The notes below the pieces were generated by a model. That model made no database searches, was not told the DNA's origin, and was given only the letters and a program-made list of their open reading frames with translations. A stretch of DNA of 64,000 nucleotides from Moniliella sp. 'wahieum'. Its lineage: Eukaryota; Basidiomycota; Moniliellomycetes; Moniliellales; Moniliellaceae. The stretch spans positions 325,001 through 389,000 of the forward strand of contig RSEE01000033.1 in the NCBI GenBank assembly GCA_003971905.1. The letters run 5' to 3'. The translations under genes and the position numbers were made by a program. Below are positions 43,037 through 53,417 of this stretch, piece by piece (position 1 is the stretch's first letter; each line of letters opens with the position of its first letter).

Positions 43037-44310
43037 ATGTCACGTCTTCTGCCCTCCTTTGCCCGCCCCTCCCTCATTCCACTGCCAGCACCGGCAAGAC
43101 CAAGATGGGGTCTGTGTTTGCGGCGCTTTGCCTCGAACCTGGCACACCTGCCCAGTAAGACCGGCCCCCAGCTGCTGCCGCTTCAGTGTTCACCCACCGC
43201 GGTTGCCTGTGGTTTCAATGCCAGCCATGCCCGGCTCCACTGGCCTTCCCCTCCAAGGACAGTGTTGGCTGTGATCAAACAGAATGATCGCCCCGCGCTT
43301 GCCGCCCTGCACAATGCATGCCGCTGGCTTGCCCACTCCCACCCGCTCATGCGAGTACTTGCTGAGCACGACACATATGTTGAACTCACCAACGCCTACC
43401 CAGACCTTCCTTCCAATGTCCTTTCGTTTAATGCAGACAATATCCTGGATCGCAGGGACTTGGATCGTGTGGTTGACTTGGCCATCACCCTCGGTGGTGA
43501 TGGTACCGTTCTGCGTATGGCCAGCCTTTTTGACGCTGGCCCAGTCCCCCCCGTGCTGAGCTTTAGTATGGGCACTCTCGGCTTCCTGCTCCCTCACAAT
43601 GCCGCATACCTGCCCAAGACTGTTGATATGCTCTTGCAAGGTGATGCCTGCGTCTTGCTTCGCATGCGCCTGGCCACCCGCTTGCTCTCGAGCCCGGACT
43701 CGTCGGATCCAGGGCGGACAATCCACGTGATGAACGAGATTGCGCTCCATCGCGGTCGCAGCGGGCACATGACTACAATGGACTGCTATGTCAATGGCCA
43801 GCACCTCACCCAATCCATTTCTGACGGCCTGATCGTCAGCACTCCTACTGGCTCCACCCCTACTCTCTTTCGGCGGGTGGACCAATTGTGCACCCTTGTG
43901 TTCAGACCTTGGTTCTTACCCCCATATCCCCCCGCAGTCTCAGCTTCCGAACCGTTCTCCTCCCTCCCGATACCCGCGTCAAGCTAGTGGTCACACCCGG
44001 TTCACGTGCTGCTGCTGACTTATCACTGGACGGACGCTATGTCTCAACGCTTCAACAGGGAGATGGCGTGGAAGTGGAAGCGTCGCCCCACCCAATGCCA
44101 TGCATTTACTTCTCGCCCAGGGGCGAACCTGGCACCCACATCGCGCCCCATTCGCTCGACCAAGACACCTGGGTGCGCGACATCAACAACCTGCTCCGTT
44201 TTAATGTGTCCTTTGCTGGACGCGATTTGCTGCCCCAGACTGAAGAATGCGACGTGCCTGATCAGGAGGATCCAATGGCCACCTCATCTTCCAATTCCAA
44301 TGAAATTTGA
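43037..44310 (+). CDS. POS5: NAD(H) kinase, mitochondrial type (Pos5-like)
   Basis: ATP-dependent kinase making NADP(H) for mitochondrial antioxidant defence and iron-sulfur cluster maintenance. N-terminus MSRLLPSFARPSLIP...RRFASN is Arg/Ser/Pro-rich without acids, as in matrix presequences. Catalytic landmarks: VVDLAITLGGDGTVLRMASL (GGDG), PPVLSFSMGTLGFLLPH, HVMNEIALHRGRSGHM (NE motif), DGLIVSTPTGST followed, after one missing base near 43862, by YSLSAGGPIVHP, then VQTLVLTPISPRSLSFRTVL and AADLSLDGRYV. The tail is acidic/Ser-rich. About 425 residues, usual for Pos5-type enzymes. Start chosen as the first Met of the presequence; no intron seen. Confidence 0.88.
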
Positions 44311-44984
44311 GGACTGCGTCCACGTCGATGTCACTTGCGATGCGAGTAGATGGATAAAGATGCCCATATGTCAAACCCGGCAAATATCCAGCACCTAGCG
44401 CTCGCAGCTGAGGAAGGCTTGAGGCTCTCAGCGCTCTCAGCCCGGCTTAGCAGTGGCTGCGCTGCTTGGGTGGCTGAGGTTATGTGACAGGACCACGTGA
44501 CCTGCACCGCTGTCCCCCGTTGATGCGATTGAACGTTTGAACGTTGAATCCGGAGACATAGATGACGTAGTCGCGTGGGGGCAACTAGGTGCTGCATGAT
44601 GCATGATGATGCCGATGATGCCTCATCATATTGGTGGCTGTTCCTAATGGATCGCACCCCTGTTGCTATGGGGCACAATGAATCTTTTTTCAGGGGCGCG
44701 GGCTAGGGCCTAATGAGGGGTAACAGATTCTGATGGGCTTTGGATCGGGCGTGGGGGAGCCTAGCAATGGTCCATCTTCGCCTGTTGTTCGCCGTGTAAT
44801 GCAAAATGAATATCCGCAAATTGGAGCACGGCGGCGTGGAATAAATCAGTGTTTCACTGTGCGTCGCGGCGGCTGAGCCGCTCAGCCTTGGGCAGGTCAA
44901 GAGGATCTAAGCGAACGATCCACGCAACCCTTCAACCACCACCTTCTCCGGCGCCTGAGCTACATCTCTGCCCCTGCACACACA
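44311..44984. other. Intergenic, NAD kinase to E2 gene
   Basis: No gene recognised; contains the arrays listed at 44528-44620 and a GCTCTCAGC nonamer pair near 44425. Confidence 0.5.
44528..44620. repeat. TTGAAC and TGCATGA heptads
   Basis: ATTGAAC, GTTTGAAC, GTTGAAT from 44528; then TGCATGA twice (44593, 44600), TGATGCC and GATGATG. Mostly seven-base spacing. Confidence 0.6.
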
Positions 44985-45943
44985 ATGGCTAGTTCGCGTC
45001 GCCTCACCAAAGTGCGTTATCGTTATCCCTTTGGTCTTTCTCCCTTGCGGGCCACAGCGATGCCAGCGCCTTGGTAACCCGCTACGTTGGTCCCACCGCC
45101 CGCCTGGATGATGATGCTGAGGAGTTGGAGCTAACGTTCTGATTAACAGGAGCTGCAAGACCTCCAGAAGGAGCCGCTGCAAGGCATTGGTATGTCCTCC
45201 TGATTGCCATCCCCATCTTGTACTGACCCAGCTTCGACCTGTGCCACATGGCTTTTGCTACCTCTTCTCCTAGTTGTCGAGCCAAACGGGTATGTTTTCC
45301 TCTTCCCTTGTTACGCCGCAAGTGTTCCCAGGAACTAAGTATTGCATCATGCAGCGACAACCTTTACTCTTGGACGGCGGTTATTAAGGGGCCTGCTCAA
45401 AGCCCCTATGCCCAGGGAAGCTTTGCACTCTCGCTCGACTTCCCCGTCGAGTATCCCTTCCGTGCGCCCAAGGTCAAGTTCAACACCCGCATCTACCATC
45501 CCAATGTCGATGACAGTGGCAACCTGTGTGTCGGCCTACTCAAGAGCGAATCTTGGAAACCTTCAACTAAGGTTTCGACCAGTATGACCCTTCCCCACCT
45601 GCCCGCCTCTTCACGCTAGAGACACACTCCTGACACCTCATGTCTGGTTCACATCAGTTCTGTTGACGATTGAGCAGCTCATCGCAGAGCCTGACCCGGA
45701 CGATGCATTGGTCGCTTCCATTGGTATGCCCTTCCCCTCCCCCTACATTTTTCTTCGTCGGCTCTGATATAAGAACTAAACATTGCCTTTGTTCAGCCGA
45801 GTACAAGAGCGATCGCAAGCAGTACGAAGTGACAGCTGCTCAGTGGGTTAAGAAGGTACGCCCCCCCCCCCCCCCAGTTGGGTCATCTTGCTGTGTTATG
45901 GAGGCCAATTGACTGATCTGATTGCATACAGTATTGCAAGTAG
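44985..45943 (+). CDS. Ubiquitin-conjugating enzyme E2
   Basis: UBC-fold enzyme carrying ubiquitin (or a relative) on a cysteine. At least five short introns split it. Exon pieces: MASSRRLTK; ELQDLQKEPLQGI; VVEPNG; DNLYSWTAVIKGPAQSPYAQ with GSFALSLDFPVEYPFRAPKV and KFNTRIYHPNVDDSGNLCVG (HPN motif and active-site Cys); LLKSESWKPSTK; VLLTIEQLIAEPDPDDALVA; EYKSDRKQYEVTAAQWVKK; YCK stop. A C13 run lies in the last intron (near 45864). About 150 residues, one UBC domain. CVGLLK and SWKPSTK resemble the UBE2L/Ubc4-like part of the family, but the exact orthologue is not resolved. Splicing alone keeps the frame apart from small uncertainties at exon ends. Confidence 0.87.
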
Positions 45944-46452
45944 GGACCCGCCCTTTCTCAATCGGGCCCTCGTCTACACCGCATCTGTGTACTTTCTCTT
46001 GAGACATTCGCCTCTCCTTTCTTAAAGGCCTTGTCCAAAAGTTGAGTTACATGGACAAGACCAATGGGACTCGCAGCATCAGAGATCACACAAGGGGGTT
46101 ATTGATCATAGTTGGTCTTCTCGGACGAAGCCGGGCAAGGTAGTTAAACGGAAACTGTTTAAGCAAGATGCCCAAGGACGCTGTGATGGTTAAACTGTGG
46201 CCCTCGAGATAAATAGCTTGAATTCATGGTTGTCTAGAAGCCAGACGGCGAATGATTTTTAGTGACACGAATTGAATGCACGCGCCTTGCCCCCTGCCAT
46301 CCTCCGTCCCGCGTCCCAGCTCACCACAGACTCTGCTTGCCCACCGTGCCATGCCCCGCCATGCTCCGTTCTGGGTCATCTATGCTCATCTGGCCTTGCA
46401 CGCACGGGCCGCCGCGGCTATTCCATCTACAAGGCTCTACCTGCTACAGCCG

Positions 46453-46503
46453 CTAGTTACTAGTTCTAGTTGCTAGTTACCGGTTACCGGTTACCGGTTA
46501 CCG
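46453..46503. repeat. CTAGTTA to CCGGTTA heptad ladder
   Basis: Seven units in tandem starting at 46453, 46460, 46466, 46473, 46480, 46487 and 46494: CTAGTT(A/G) units grade into three exact CCGGTTA units. One unit is six long; all others are seven. Confidence 0.8.
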
Positions 46504-46511
46504 CCCTGCCC

Positions 46512-46545
46512 CAACCCTACGCTGCATCAGTGTTCGGTAGGGTTG
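46512..46545. promoter_or_regulatory. Perfect inverted pair CAACCCTAC / GTAGGGTTG
   Basis: Nine-base inverted repeat with a 16-base spacer; each arm carries the TAGGGTT word seen upstream of ribosomal-protein genes. Confidence 0.5.
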
Positions 46546-46820
46546 CGTTCTCGCATAAGCGGTAAGCCCTTGGTAAGCCCTTGCAGCACGGCGTCGGCCT
46601 AGAAAATTTGCAGGCAATAGTGGAGGCAAACAAGGCCCACAGACAGATGTTATTTCAGTGAGTTCCTCAGCCGATAAAAGGCGGATGCGTGTTGCGTCGT
46701 TCCAAATTTCCCACCACCACCATCTTGGGCAAGTGCCCCCACGTCCTACATCCAAGTTTTATTTGTAAGTTCCTGCTCATTTGCCTTTATGATGTCTTCA
46801 TCTTCCTTGCCCCGGCTTAT

Positions 46821-47451
46821 ATGACCATGCCGAAACGACAAGGCGGCGTCTCGTCGGCGCTACGTGCTTCGGCACGATTGTTCTTCGGTGCTTGCCAGCA
46901 CCTCGTTGTCTGATCCTTCCCATATGCTTTGCGCAGCGTCGCTGACATGCATACTTTCTATCTGCTAGATCCACCTCCCCTGTTCCTCCACCTTCCTGGA
47001 GTAGTCAACACAGCATCCGCAACCGGTACGTTTGGCCTCTCGTTCTCAGGCTAGGTTTTCGATGATCGATACACCTGGTATCCAACCAAATTCGCAGTTT
47101 CCACTGTAGGGCACGCAAGCCGCCCTTCGGGGTGGGGGCAATAGTGCTCCTCGTGGTCAAGAGGACTCGTGCTTTTTTGGCATGTCGGTGGTGTCCATCC
47201 CCTCTGGCCTCCGGGTGCGGGGTGGGAGCGTGTACGAACCCAGTTATGCGTTTCCAGCGGCCCACTGAAGCGGTTCGTTTGCATTGGTCCGAGTTGAAGC
47301 CTGCCTTGCCCAGTGACGGCCCACAGACCTTCCTTGGAAGTCTGAGATTTCCCAGCCTGCCCCGATGTCGCGTCTACCGAATAGTGTAGCGTTCTGACTG
47401 ACCTTCATGCCGCGCAGATTGGGCTTCTCAACCTCCACTCGTTCACTGACC
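46821..47451 (+). CDS. Possible small spliced gene, unrecognised
   Basis: Weak candidate. MTMPKRQGGVSSALRASARL is basic and Ser/Ala-rich like a mitochondrial presequence. Plausible introns GTGCTT...GCTAG (46888-46978) and GTACGT...GCAG (47036-47417) would join it to short exons ending near 47451, but two exon frames are possible and no family is recognised. Its support is the splice signals and the TAGGGTT pair upstream. Confidence 0.27.
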
Positions 47452-47716
47452 TAGGGCGCCACTCTAGTAAGTTTCTTCTCTATGATTACGGTACTGATCC
47501 ATCGCCCACTGCATCTAGTGCTTTCCAACATATGCTTGCCTGTGTGACTTGAGATAATTGCTCAACATGAAATAGCTTGTATCCAAGCCTTCTCCACCCC
47601 ATAGAGCCGACATCGGATGGCATGACGAGGATCCCCAGCGCACGCGAACCGAAAATCTGCGCGTGCGTGTGTACAAAAGCGAATGCGTTGAAGCAAGGTC
47701 TCTGTCACACCCAAGT

Positions 47717-47754
47717 CACACTAATCACTAGCGGCTTAAAGCTTAAAGCTAGCC
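47717..47754. repeat. CACTAAT/GCTTAAA heptads
   Basis: CACTA-type words seven apart, then GCTTAAA at 47734 and 47741 and GCTAGCC at 47748. Confidence 0.6.
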
Positions 47755-47884
47755 AGTTGGGGCGTCTGACGTAATACATTTGGCAGTCTCGCGATGCAGG
47801 TCGCCAACTCGTGAGATCAGGGATGCGGCGGTTTTTCAGAGACGCGTTGCATCCACCACCCCTTTTGCTCTCTCGAGCAGTCCG

Positions 47885-48411
47885 ATGCCAACACAACGTC
47901 GGCGCCCAAATCCTCTCCATTGGCTGTATACAACAGCGGTGGTGCTGGTCCTCTCCTTTGTATCTCCCGTTTTTTCCGCCGCGTGCTCAGGCACCTACAC
48001 GGTTCAAGACAACGACACGTGCAACTCGATTGGGTACCAGACTTACACATCAACGTACCAGCTCATTGCGCTCAACATCGAGAACACTGGAGCAAGCTGC
48101 GAACAGCTGGAGACTGGCATGGTAGGTTGCCTCCCTTTCCATCACTTCCTTCCAGCGAATGCTCATATTGACCCGCTTTTCGGCGACGCAGGTGTTGTGT
48201 CTGGGTGTTTGGGTCCGACTGCCAGGTGGTGCATCAAGTCGGTGAGGACGAAACATGCACCTCGATCGCCGCCGATTTTGGCACTACTCCGGGCTTGATT
48301 GAAGCGAACAATCCAACGATGGGAGGTTGCACCAACATGTACCCCGGCCTCATGGTCTGCGTGGCACCGGGCCTTATGCACCCGCCCCCTCCGGCTGAGT
48401 TGGGACTTTAA
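47885..48411 (+). CDS. Secreted LysM-domain protein
   Basis: Small exported protein with carbohydrate (chitin/peptidoglycan-type) binding LysM domains. A signal peptide WLYTTAVVLVLSFVSPVFSA leads into LysM 1 (GTYTVQDNDTCNSIGYQTYT, LIALNIENTGASCEQLETGM). A GTAGGT...GCAG intron (48122-48191) follows, then VLCLG, a one-base shift near 48205, and LysM 2 (CQVVHQVGEDETCTSIAADF, GLIEANNPTMGGCTNMYPGL, MVCVAP), ending with a short Pro tail. Paired Cys and two LysM modules with nothing else resemble fungal LysM effectors, which bind chitin oligomers to protect hyphae or evade recognition; that role is inferred. Confidence 0.82.
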
Positions 48412-49129
48412 CCCCTGGGATCGCCCCTCGTTTTTGTCCCTATTCTTCAGGCTTTCCTTTCTTAGAGGCTGGTCCTCGACACTCTCTGGCCTTGATCTCC
48501 TACCCCGTGGTGCTTGATACCCTTTTATTGGCCCAACCAAATGCACCTCCCTTTCGGTTGGCTCAGCCGCCTCGGCTCTGCCAAGTCGATGGATAGGATA
48601 CGCTTCATGTCAGAGGGTTACAGCCGATAACATTTTGCATAGTCGGTCCAGACCGACACGTCCAATATCCAGAAGGATGGGTCAAATGCCCTGTCCCTAT
48701 CCAGACACAAGACGAAGCAGTTGGGCGGCCAAGACGAGCACGCAGCTCTAAACACGGGTAATGAATGATGAAATACTCTCAGACCCCACGCGCCACCACC
48801 TGTTCGGAAGCTGAGAGAACCAAAGGCGGTGAGAGCCCTTGGACCCGAGTGTGTCGTTTTCCATCTCAACGTTCAACCCGGTCGGAAGATTAAACCAGTT
48901 ACTAATGGGGAGGCCCCCGACGCCGGTCGGTCCCACATATCTTGAACCCCCCCCCCCCCCCCCAATCTGTGACACAAGCATGGTCCTGCTGTCGCCACTA
49001 GCTTGTTCCTGGCCAGATTGTTAGCGCAAGGCAACAAAGGCACTGGGACTAGGAAGATACCGACACGTAAGAGGCTATAGTGCAGTTCCTAGTTCTCCAC
49101 ACCACCCGCCTTTTGGCCAATGAAGGAAA

Positions 49130-49470
49130 TGTGTTATTGGACACTCCGGTTATGTACGGACGCTGAGCTCCACATGTCGTAGACATCTCATCCAAACACG
49201 CGTCAGCCGCGTTAAACTAGCGAGAGAGAGCCAACGGACACCTTATCCAAGCTACGAATATCATCCGCGGCCCGCCATGGTCACATGGTTCCAACATTTC
49301 CATTCCTCTCTCACCTTCCCACCTTCTACCACCTTTACGAATCTACGACTCACGTCAGTTACATAGCCACGGTTACTCTCAGGAGCGCTTGGGATGTTCG
49401 TTAGACTCCGTCTGATTCCGCCTATTACGCGTCGTCGAGTGCTACACATGCGGACCCAACTAGGCCCAGC
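49130..49470 (-). mobile_element. Diverged dispersed repeat, copy B (inverted relative to copy A)
   Basis: The reverse complement of this stretch matches 10468-10574 and 10853-11003 in the same order, with the roughly 275-base middle part of copy A missing. Shared landmarks on this strand include CATCCGCGGCCCGCCATGG, ACTAGCGAGAGAGAGCC and CATGTCGTAGACATCTCA. No coding potential. Confidence 0.65.
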
Positions 49471-49523
49471 AAGGTGCAAGAAGGCTATGTGAAATTGTGG
49501 AGCTTGAAAGGGCTGAAAGGGCC

Positions 49524-49551
49524 CCTTAGGCCTAAGCCCTAAGCCTTAGGC
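49524..49551. repeat. CCTTAGG/CCTAAGC heptads
   Basis: Four in-phase units at 49524, 49531, 49538 and 49545; CCTTAGG and CCTAAGC alternate so the array is also palindromic. Confidence 0.65.
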
Positions 49552-49895
49552 CTGGTAGGTAGCCATTTACGTCACGAAGACCAGAGGTTCAGCTCTTGCA
49601 GGAGCAGGCTCTCAGATTTCAGAGCGCTGAGGCTCAGCGGCTCAGCGCGCCCTCCAGCTCTGGGCCCCCAGTGCCTCAGTGCCTCGGTACTTCAGCGCAC
49701 CCAGTAGTAGGGTTACCCCCCGATCTCTCGTCCATCGCACGAGGCTCTAATGCGCTGACGTATCTGTTTGCGCACAGACGGTCTGTCGCAGATGTCAGCT
49801 CCCCAGCAATACAAGGCACCTCGTGTCCTGCTCCGGTCTATTCCACCCCTGCCTCCATCTTCGCACTTCGACGCCCTTTCGCCACCGACACCACA

Positions 49896-50552
49896 ATGAG
49901 CAAAACCGCCTTGATTTTTCTTGCTGACGGCTCGGAGGAGATTGAGTTCACCACCACTACGATGTGCTGGGTAGGTAAACATCTTGTGTGCAGCCCGAGA
50001 CTGTCTGTTGACCACGCTCATGTGTCCAGTCCGCGCTGGCATCACTGTCACGTCCGTTTATGTGGGAAAGTCGGGGATGGATGGCAGACTAACAAGCCGG
50101 CGTATGCCACCTGCTCCCGCGGGGTCAAGATTGTTCCGGACCTCTACCTGACCGACCTCCAAGGTGCACACAAGAGCCTGGCGTACGATGCGTACATTGT
50201 GCCGGGCGGGATGCCTGGAGCACACGCTAGCCACCAACTCGGACGTGACGGCGTTGCTAAAGGCAGCCTATGGTCAGGGTAAGGTGGTCGCCTTTATCTG
50301 CGCCGGTCCTCTAGCCGCCAAGGCAGCGGGCATCACGGACAAGGCACTCACCTCCCCCCCTCGGTCAAATCCCAGTTGCAAGATGCTTTTACATACTCGG
50401 AAGAGCGGGTGGTCAAGTCCGACAACCTCATCACTTCGCGGGGACCCGGTACCACATTCGAGTTCGCCTTGACTATTGCTGAAGCTCTCGTTGGCAAGGA
50501 AAAGCGCCAGGAGATCCAACCGCCGATGCTGCTCCCACCGAGCCTGATTTGA
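49896..50552 (+). CDS. DJ-1/PARK7-like protein
   Basis: DJ-1/PfpI superfamily, linked to oxidative-stress protection and glyoxal/protein-glycation repair. Start MSKTALIFLADGSEEIEF holds the conserved acidic residue; an intron with GTAGGT donor (about 49970-50028) leads to VRAGITVTSVYVGK. The core follows: GVKIVPDLYLTDLQGAHKSL, YDAYIVPGGMPGA, VTALLKAAYGQGKVVAFICA (nucleophile-elbow Cys in FICAGP), GPLAAKAAGITDKALTS and the C-terminal TYSEERVVKSDNLITSRGPG with TFEFALTIAEALVGKEKRQE. One-base shifts lie near 50075, 50220, 50355 and 50455. The final residues are uncertain: one frame stops at 50552, another would end slightly later in GRLH. Confidence 0.85.
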
Positions 50553-50875
50553 TTGGTCGTTTGCACTAAATCCTTACGCACCTCCATCGGCATTCATGAT
50601 TCTACCCTTCTTGTCTTGGCTTCCAACTCACATCGAAGTAGGCGAAGTGAGACATGTGCTTTGCTACATTACGCAGGAGAGAACAATGTAAGGTTACGAG
50701 TCAACTCGCATACGTGCAGAGGAAAACGGGTCACTGTAGGGATATGGGCTTCGGGTGTTAGCCGTCATGACGGGAAATCGAAAAATCGCCACTGTACAGA
50801 CGGAGGCCAGAAGGCTGATCAAAAACATGATGCGTGACAACGTTGAAAATGTTGGCAGTGGGGGAGTCCACTGGG

Positions 50876-51635
50876 TTAGGGCTGGTGGTCGTTTCGGTCA
50901 ATTACCTCCGGATCCTCATCCACTTCTGCTAGCTCCAAACTAACGGAAGCGCCGCGCACATTTTCCAACGATGCCGCAGGAGCAGCAGATGCCCCGGCAT
51001 GGTTTCGCCTGGGCGATTCGCCCGACTCCCTTCCTCTCCGCTGAGTAGGGGTGTCTCGAGATCGAGAGTGGGAAAGGGTTCGGAAAAACTGGTCGGACAT
51101 GAGGTTAGTTACGTTCGCTCATCGGAGGTTTAGATTACAGCGTACCGAGCCAACGTGACCCTCACGACGGCCGCGCTCTTGACTGCTGGTGCGGGTGCGG
51201 GAACGGGACCGGTCCAAGGACCCTTCGTGGTGAATGTTGCCACGTCCACCGCGACCCGTTGGGGCATAGTGGGGCTCAACCAGTTCTTGTCTACGGTACT
51301 CTTCTTGAAGCTCTTGGTCCCGTTGCTCTTCTATCGCAATCCTAGCGCGCTCACTTGGGTCACGCGAGGGGGAACGAACGTTGCCAGCACCCCCGCGACC
51401 GGAAGAGACGGCGACAGGAGAAGTGTCTGCCGCTTTCTGGTACGCTGCAATTTCCTCTGCATTTGGTCCTGGTCGGCCACGGGAAGGTGAGCGTACCATC
51501 TGCCATGGTCAAAGAGACATGTTAGCCGCATGGGCGAGAAGCCAGAGTGAGGAACAGGGTACGCACATTGCCCGCACCACCGCGGCCAGTGGTGACACGG
51601 GGAAAGCGGCCCACACGCCCGCGGGGCTCCTCCAT
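50876..51635 (-). CDS. Par32/DUF3602-like protein with GRGGAGN motifs
   Basis: Fungal family of disordered, phosphorylated proteins; yeast Par32 acts in TORC1/ammonium-transporter control, but the function here is inferred. Exon 1 starts MEEPRGRVGRFPRVTTGRGG and ends AGN at a GTGCGT donor. Exon 2: MVRSPSRGRPGPNAEEIAAY, VAVSSGRGGAGNVRSPSRDP, YAPTGRGGRGNIHHEGSLDR, an Arg/Ser-rich stretch, then a GTACGC...CCAG intron. Exon 3: FFRTLSHSRSRDTPTQRRGR and an acidic C-terminus LELAEVDEDPEVIDRNDHQP. The three GRGG(A/R)GN repeats define the family. About 220 residues; frame intact with splicing. Confidence 0.83.
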
Positions 51636-52962
51636 ACTGTGGTGATCGTGTGCAAGGGCGATGCCAAATACCATCGCGGACGGAGGCGACTATTAGAAGA
51701 TGGAGATGGGGTTCGACAGTGACTGAAAGTCAGGGTGAGGTGTTGGTGTATGTGGCGATGGTGAGGGTAAAAATGTTGAGCGGATGAGAAATTCACCTCT
51801 ACTTAGCCAAACAGGAGGACGGAAATGCGGGGGCGGGTGGTGTTGGTACAAGATGATACTGGCTCTGCGCCTCCACAGGAGAAAGTGGGTTTAACGTTTA
51901 CTTGTCAGGCCGTAGACTCATTACGCGTTACGCGTTACGCCTTGGACTGGAATTGGTGGGCCGAAGAACACTGCCCCCCCTCTCGGTACTCTATTTCTCC
52001 TATTTCTCCGAGCGGAGCCGTGGCCAGGCATGGGGCAGCAGCAAGACTTGCGGTACCTGTCCCGCAATTATAGGGGCTGGCTCCATGCCTTTGGAGAGCG
52101 GCAACGACTGTCGACGTCTCCGTCTTCCGTTATGGCGTCATCCACATCGAAAGCTACCACCAGCTCTCTCAACCCCTTGTGTCCCCTTTCGGGTATTCCA
52201 ATCCACATCCATATGGAATGTTCCCCGCAATTCGGGGAAAGAGAAGATTGATAAAGGCTGTTCTGACGTTGCCGTCTGTGGGGGATTCTGTCATCATTGG
52301 AACGACGTTGATGAAGTGAGGGATCCTCAGGCTCTCATACCGAACCCACCAAAAAGCCAACCAATCCTTCCCAATTGCAGTTCGGTTAGTTTTCTTACCA
52401 GCAATGACCGCGCGGCAATCGTCATTCGGCCTCTGACCTGATTTGCCCCTCTGTGGAAGAGTTTGATATAACCGAACCCATCCACACATACTTCTAATCC
52501 CTCTAAACTTTGGTTGATGGCCTGGGTTCTGCTAAAGGAGGAGAATGGAGGATGTGGTTCCGAGGAGAAATACAGGAGGTTATGAGAAGGGTAGAGGCTC
52601 ATATAGCCGGAGTCCCGGGGAGGGGAGGAAGCGTCCGGGCGGATAAGAGGGGTGATGTCTATCACGCAGGATGGCACGATTCGGGCATGGCCTAACCGGT
52701 TCTACGGTCCAAACAGATCGAGCATGACGATCCCAATGAATTTTTTGAAGACACCGTTTAGCCACAGCTGGAGACGTCTCCGAGATGAAGGTGAGGGTAG
52801 GATGGAACACTGGGATGCATGCGGAAGTGTGGGAGAGGCCAGGACCTCAGCAGGAGGGTACTGCCTTAGAAGACAGATCGGTCCAAACTCCTGGCCATGC
52901 AGGATATGAGAACGAAAAATCCTCCCGCCTGGACCTCGAAGAGGACAAGTGGAGTCGACATC
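51636..52962. other. Gene-poor stretch with one weak coding candidate
   Basis: No family recognised. On the plus strand 52111-52320 reads VDVSVFRYGVIHIESYHQLS and IRGKRRLIKAVLTLPSVGDS, which looks more protein-like than the surroundings and may be part of a diverged or badly sequenced gene, but no start, splice pattern or homologue can be supported. Confidence 0.3.
51921..51941. repeat. 3x heptamer TTACGCG
   Basis: TTACGCG twice and TTACGCC once, head to tail. Confidence 0.75.
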
Positions 52963-53417
52963 TTAAGCGACAAGGGTGGACGCGGTGGCCGATTCGTACT
53001 TGAAGGTCGGGGAACGGCACCCTTGGCCTTGTAGTAGCGCGTAAGGCGGTGAATGCGCGACTCGATGAGAATCAGGCGGAATTTGGAGTCCATGTCCTTG
53101 CGGTTGCGCTCGAGGTGCTTGCGCACCGACACGGCCTTCTTGATGAGGTGGTACAGGTCCTCGGGAATCTGAGGTGCCAAACCCTCCGACTTGAGGATAC
53201 GGAGGATCTTGTTACCAGTCACAAAGCGCACCTGGGCAATGCCCTGCGAGTCACGCAGCTGCACACCCAATCTGCGAGGCGTCAGGCCCTTGCGCGCCAG
53301 CTTGAAAATTTGGTTGGCGACCTCCTCCGGAGTGGCCTTGAGCCACGAGGGGGGCGAGCGCCTGTAGGGCAGCGCCGAGGACGAGATGCCCTTACCCTTT
53401 CCATACATACGACCCAT
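52963..53417 (-). CDS. RPS13: 40S ribosomal protein S13 (uS15), one frameshift
   Basis: Small-subunit protein at the platform, forming an intersubunit bridge. [20 protein letters not shown], then [60 protein letters not shown] and [17 protein letters not shown]. One base is missing in the C run near 53010; beyond it the next frame gives [14 protein letters not shown] and the stop at 52963-52965, the exact family ending. Without the correction the protein would carry an unrelated Pro-rich tail. The length of 151 residues is standard. Divergent with RPS6 across 504 bases. Confidence 0.94.

Larger units (their letters stand above)
45944..46820. other. Intergenic with heptad ladder and paired TAGGGTT motifs
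   Basis: No gene recognised before 46821. Holds the 46453-46503 array, the inverted motif pair 46512-46545 and a 12/13-base duplication (GGTAAGCCCTT) near 46560-46583. Confidence 0.5.
48412..49895. other. Intergenic, LysM gene to DJ-1 gene
   Basis: A 1.5-kb gene-free stretch holding a C17 run (48947-48963), copy B of the dispersed repeat, heptads at 49524-49551, further GGCTCAGC and GTGCCTC(A/G) octamers at 49630-49685, and TAGGGTT at 49708-49714. Confidence 0.55.

Noticed and set aside
48947..48963. C17 homopolymer as a functional element
   Set aside because: Several long C or G runs exist and homopolymer lengths are unreliable in this sequence.
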